From CAZYZQ01 sp964652075 (lineage in GTDB: Bacteria; Bacillota; Clostridia; Oscillospirales; Oscillospiraceae): 22,024 nucleotides of DNA. Location of the stretch: assembly GCA_964652075.1 (NCBI GenBank), contig CAZYZQ010000029.1:1-22024 (forward strand), read 5' to 3'. The notes under the pieces were generated by a model, which did not search any database, was not told the DNA's origin, and was given only the letters and a program-made list of their open reading frames with translations. The position numbers were made by a program, and so were the translations under genes. Each line of letters opens with the position of its first letter. The first letter of the stretch is position 1. This document shows positions 21,610 through 22,024 of this stretch, in pieces.

Positions 21610-22024
21610 TCACCACTCAATCTCGGATACGGGGGTGACCGTCTCATTCTGTACCACAGAGCGGATGGTGCCGCTCTGTACGGAGATCACACGGTTCGCC
21701 ATCGCAGTCAGCGCCTGATTGTGCGTGATGATGACAACCGTCATGCCGGTCTGGCGGGCCGTGTCCTGCAGCAGCTGTAAAATTGCCTTGCCGGTCACAT
21801 AGTCGAGCGCGCCGGTCGGTTCGTCGCAGAGCAGGAGCTTTGGGTTCTTTGCCAGCGCGCGGGCGATGGCGACACGCTGCTGCTCGCCGCCGGACAGCTG
21901 CGCAGGGAAATTGGAGATGCGGTCAGCCAGCCCGACCTGCTCCAAAACGCTCTTTGCATCCAGCGGGTCACGGCAGATCTGCGCCGCCAATTCGACATTT
22001 TCAAGCGCCGTCAGGTTCTGGATC
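21610..22024 (-). CDS. ABC transporter ATP-binding protein (5' end outside window)
   Basis: ATPase partner of the large permease, cut by the window edge on its N-terminal side. The frame is open to the last base and reads IQNLTALENVELAAQICRDP from the edge. It has the ABC signature LSGGEQQRVAIARALA, Walker B LLLCDEPTGALD, the D-loop and the switch His in VVIITHNQAL; Walker A is beyond the window. The sequence is of the LolD/MacB/FtsE exporter type, matching an FtsX-like permease. It is translationally close to the permease (4-bp gap), so the two form one operon. The inner Met at 21990 is not a start. Confidence 0.95.
   Translation of the reverse strand, partial: IQNLTALENVELAAQICRDPLDAKSVLEQVGLADRISNFPAQLSGGEQQRVAIARALAKNPKLLLCDEPTGALDYVTGKAILQLLQDTARQTGMTVVIITHNQALTAMANRVISVQSGTIRSVVQNETVTPVSEIEW

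Overview
The window looks like a chromosomal scaffold from a GC-rich Clostridia bacterium, probably Oscillospirales/Oscillospiraceae. The evidence is strong AGGAGG-type ribosome binding sites, sigma-A promoters, a greA-lysS pair, an FtsEX/M23/S41 cluster, PucR- and RpiR-type regulators, an ECF riboflavin transporter under an FMN riboswitch, and a DUF4830-like protein. The taxon is inferred from gene families and base composition only. A run of exactly ten N's inside lysS shows this is a scaffolded draft assembly.

Layout. 1-571: 3' part of tyrS, then a shared terminator. 659-2368 (minus): FMN riboswitch, ribU and deoD; deoD's predicted promoter overlaps the ribU terminator. 2369-3714: a membrane-anchored DUF4830-like gene (minus) and an RsuA-type pseudouridine synthase (plus). 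3767-9141: a PucR/CdaR-type regulator, then ftsE, ftsX, a coiled-coil M23 peptidase and an S41 PDZ protease, a cell-wall and division module. 9143-11270: greA-lysS from a fully consensus promoter, ending in a strong terminator. 11270-11780: an AT-richer island with a 62-aa CxxC/CxxC protein and a minus-strand gene remnant.

11791-16704 is a sugar-utilisation locus. A sugar phosphate isomerase/epimerase and a Gfo/Idh/MocA oxidoreductase (minus) are divergent from an RpiR regulator. A frameshifted sugar-binding lipoprotein follows, with no permease genes beside it. 16705-18210: a membrane glycosyltransferase preceded by helically phased direct repeats. 18219-22024 (minus): a very large FtsX-type permease with a long coiled coil, and its ATPase partner, cut by the window edge.

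The genes mostly form known modules: purine and flavin salvage, FtsEX-driven wall hydrolysis, transcription/translation housekeeping, sugar catabolism and an ABC system. I found no convincing wholly new multi-gene system. The most interesting signals are: a TTGAC repeat array before the glycosyltransferase; a palindromic -35 shared by two opposed promoters at the riboswitch; Asn in place of the catalytic Asp in the purine nucleoside phosphorylase; an operator-like palindrome repeated inside the rpiR terminator; and the sugar-binding protein frameshift.
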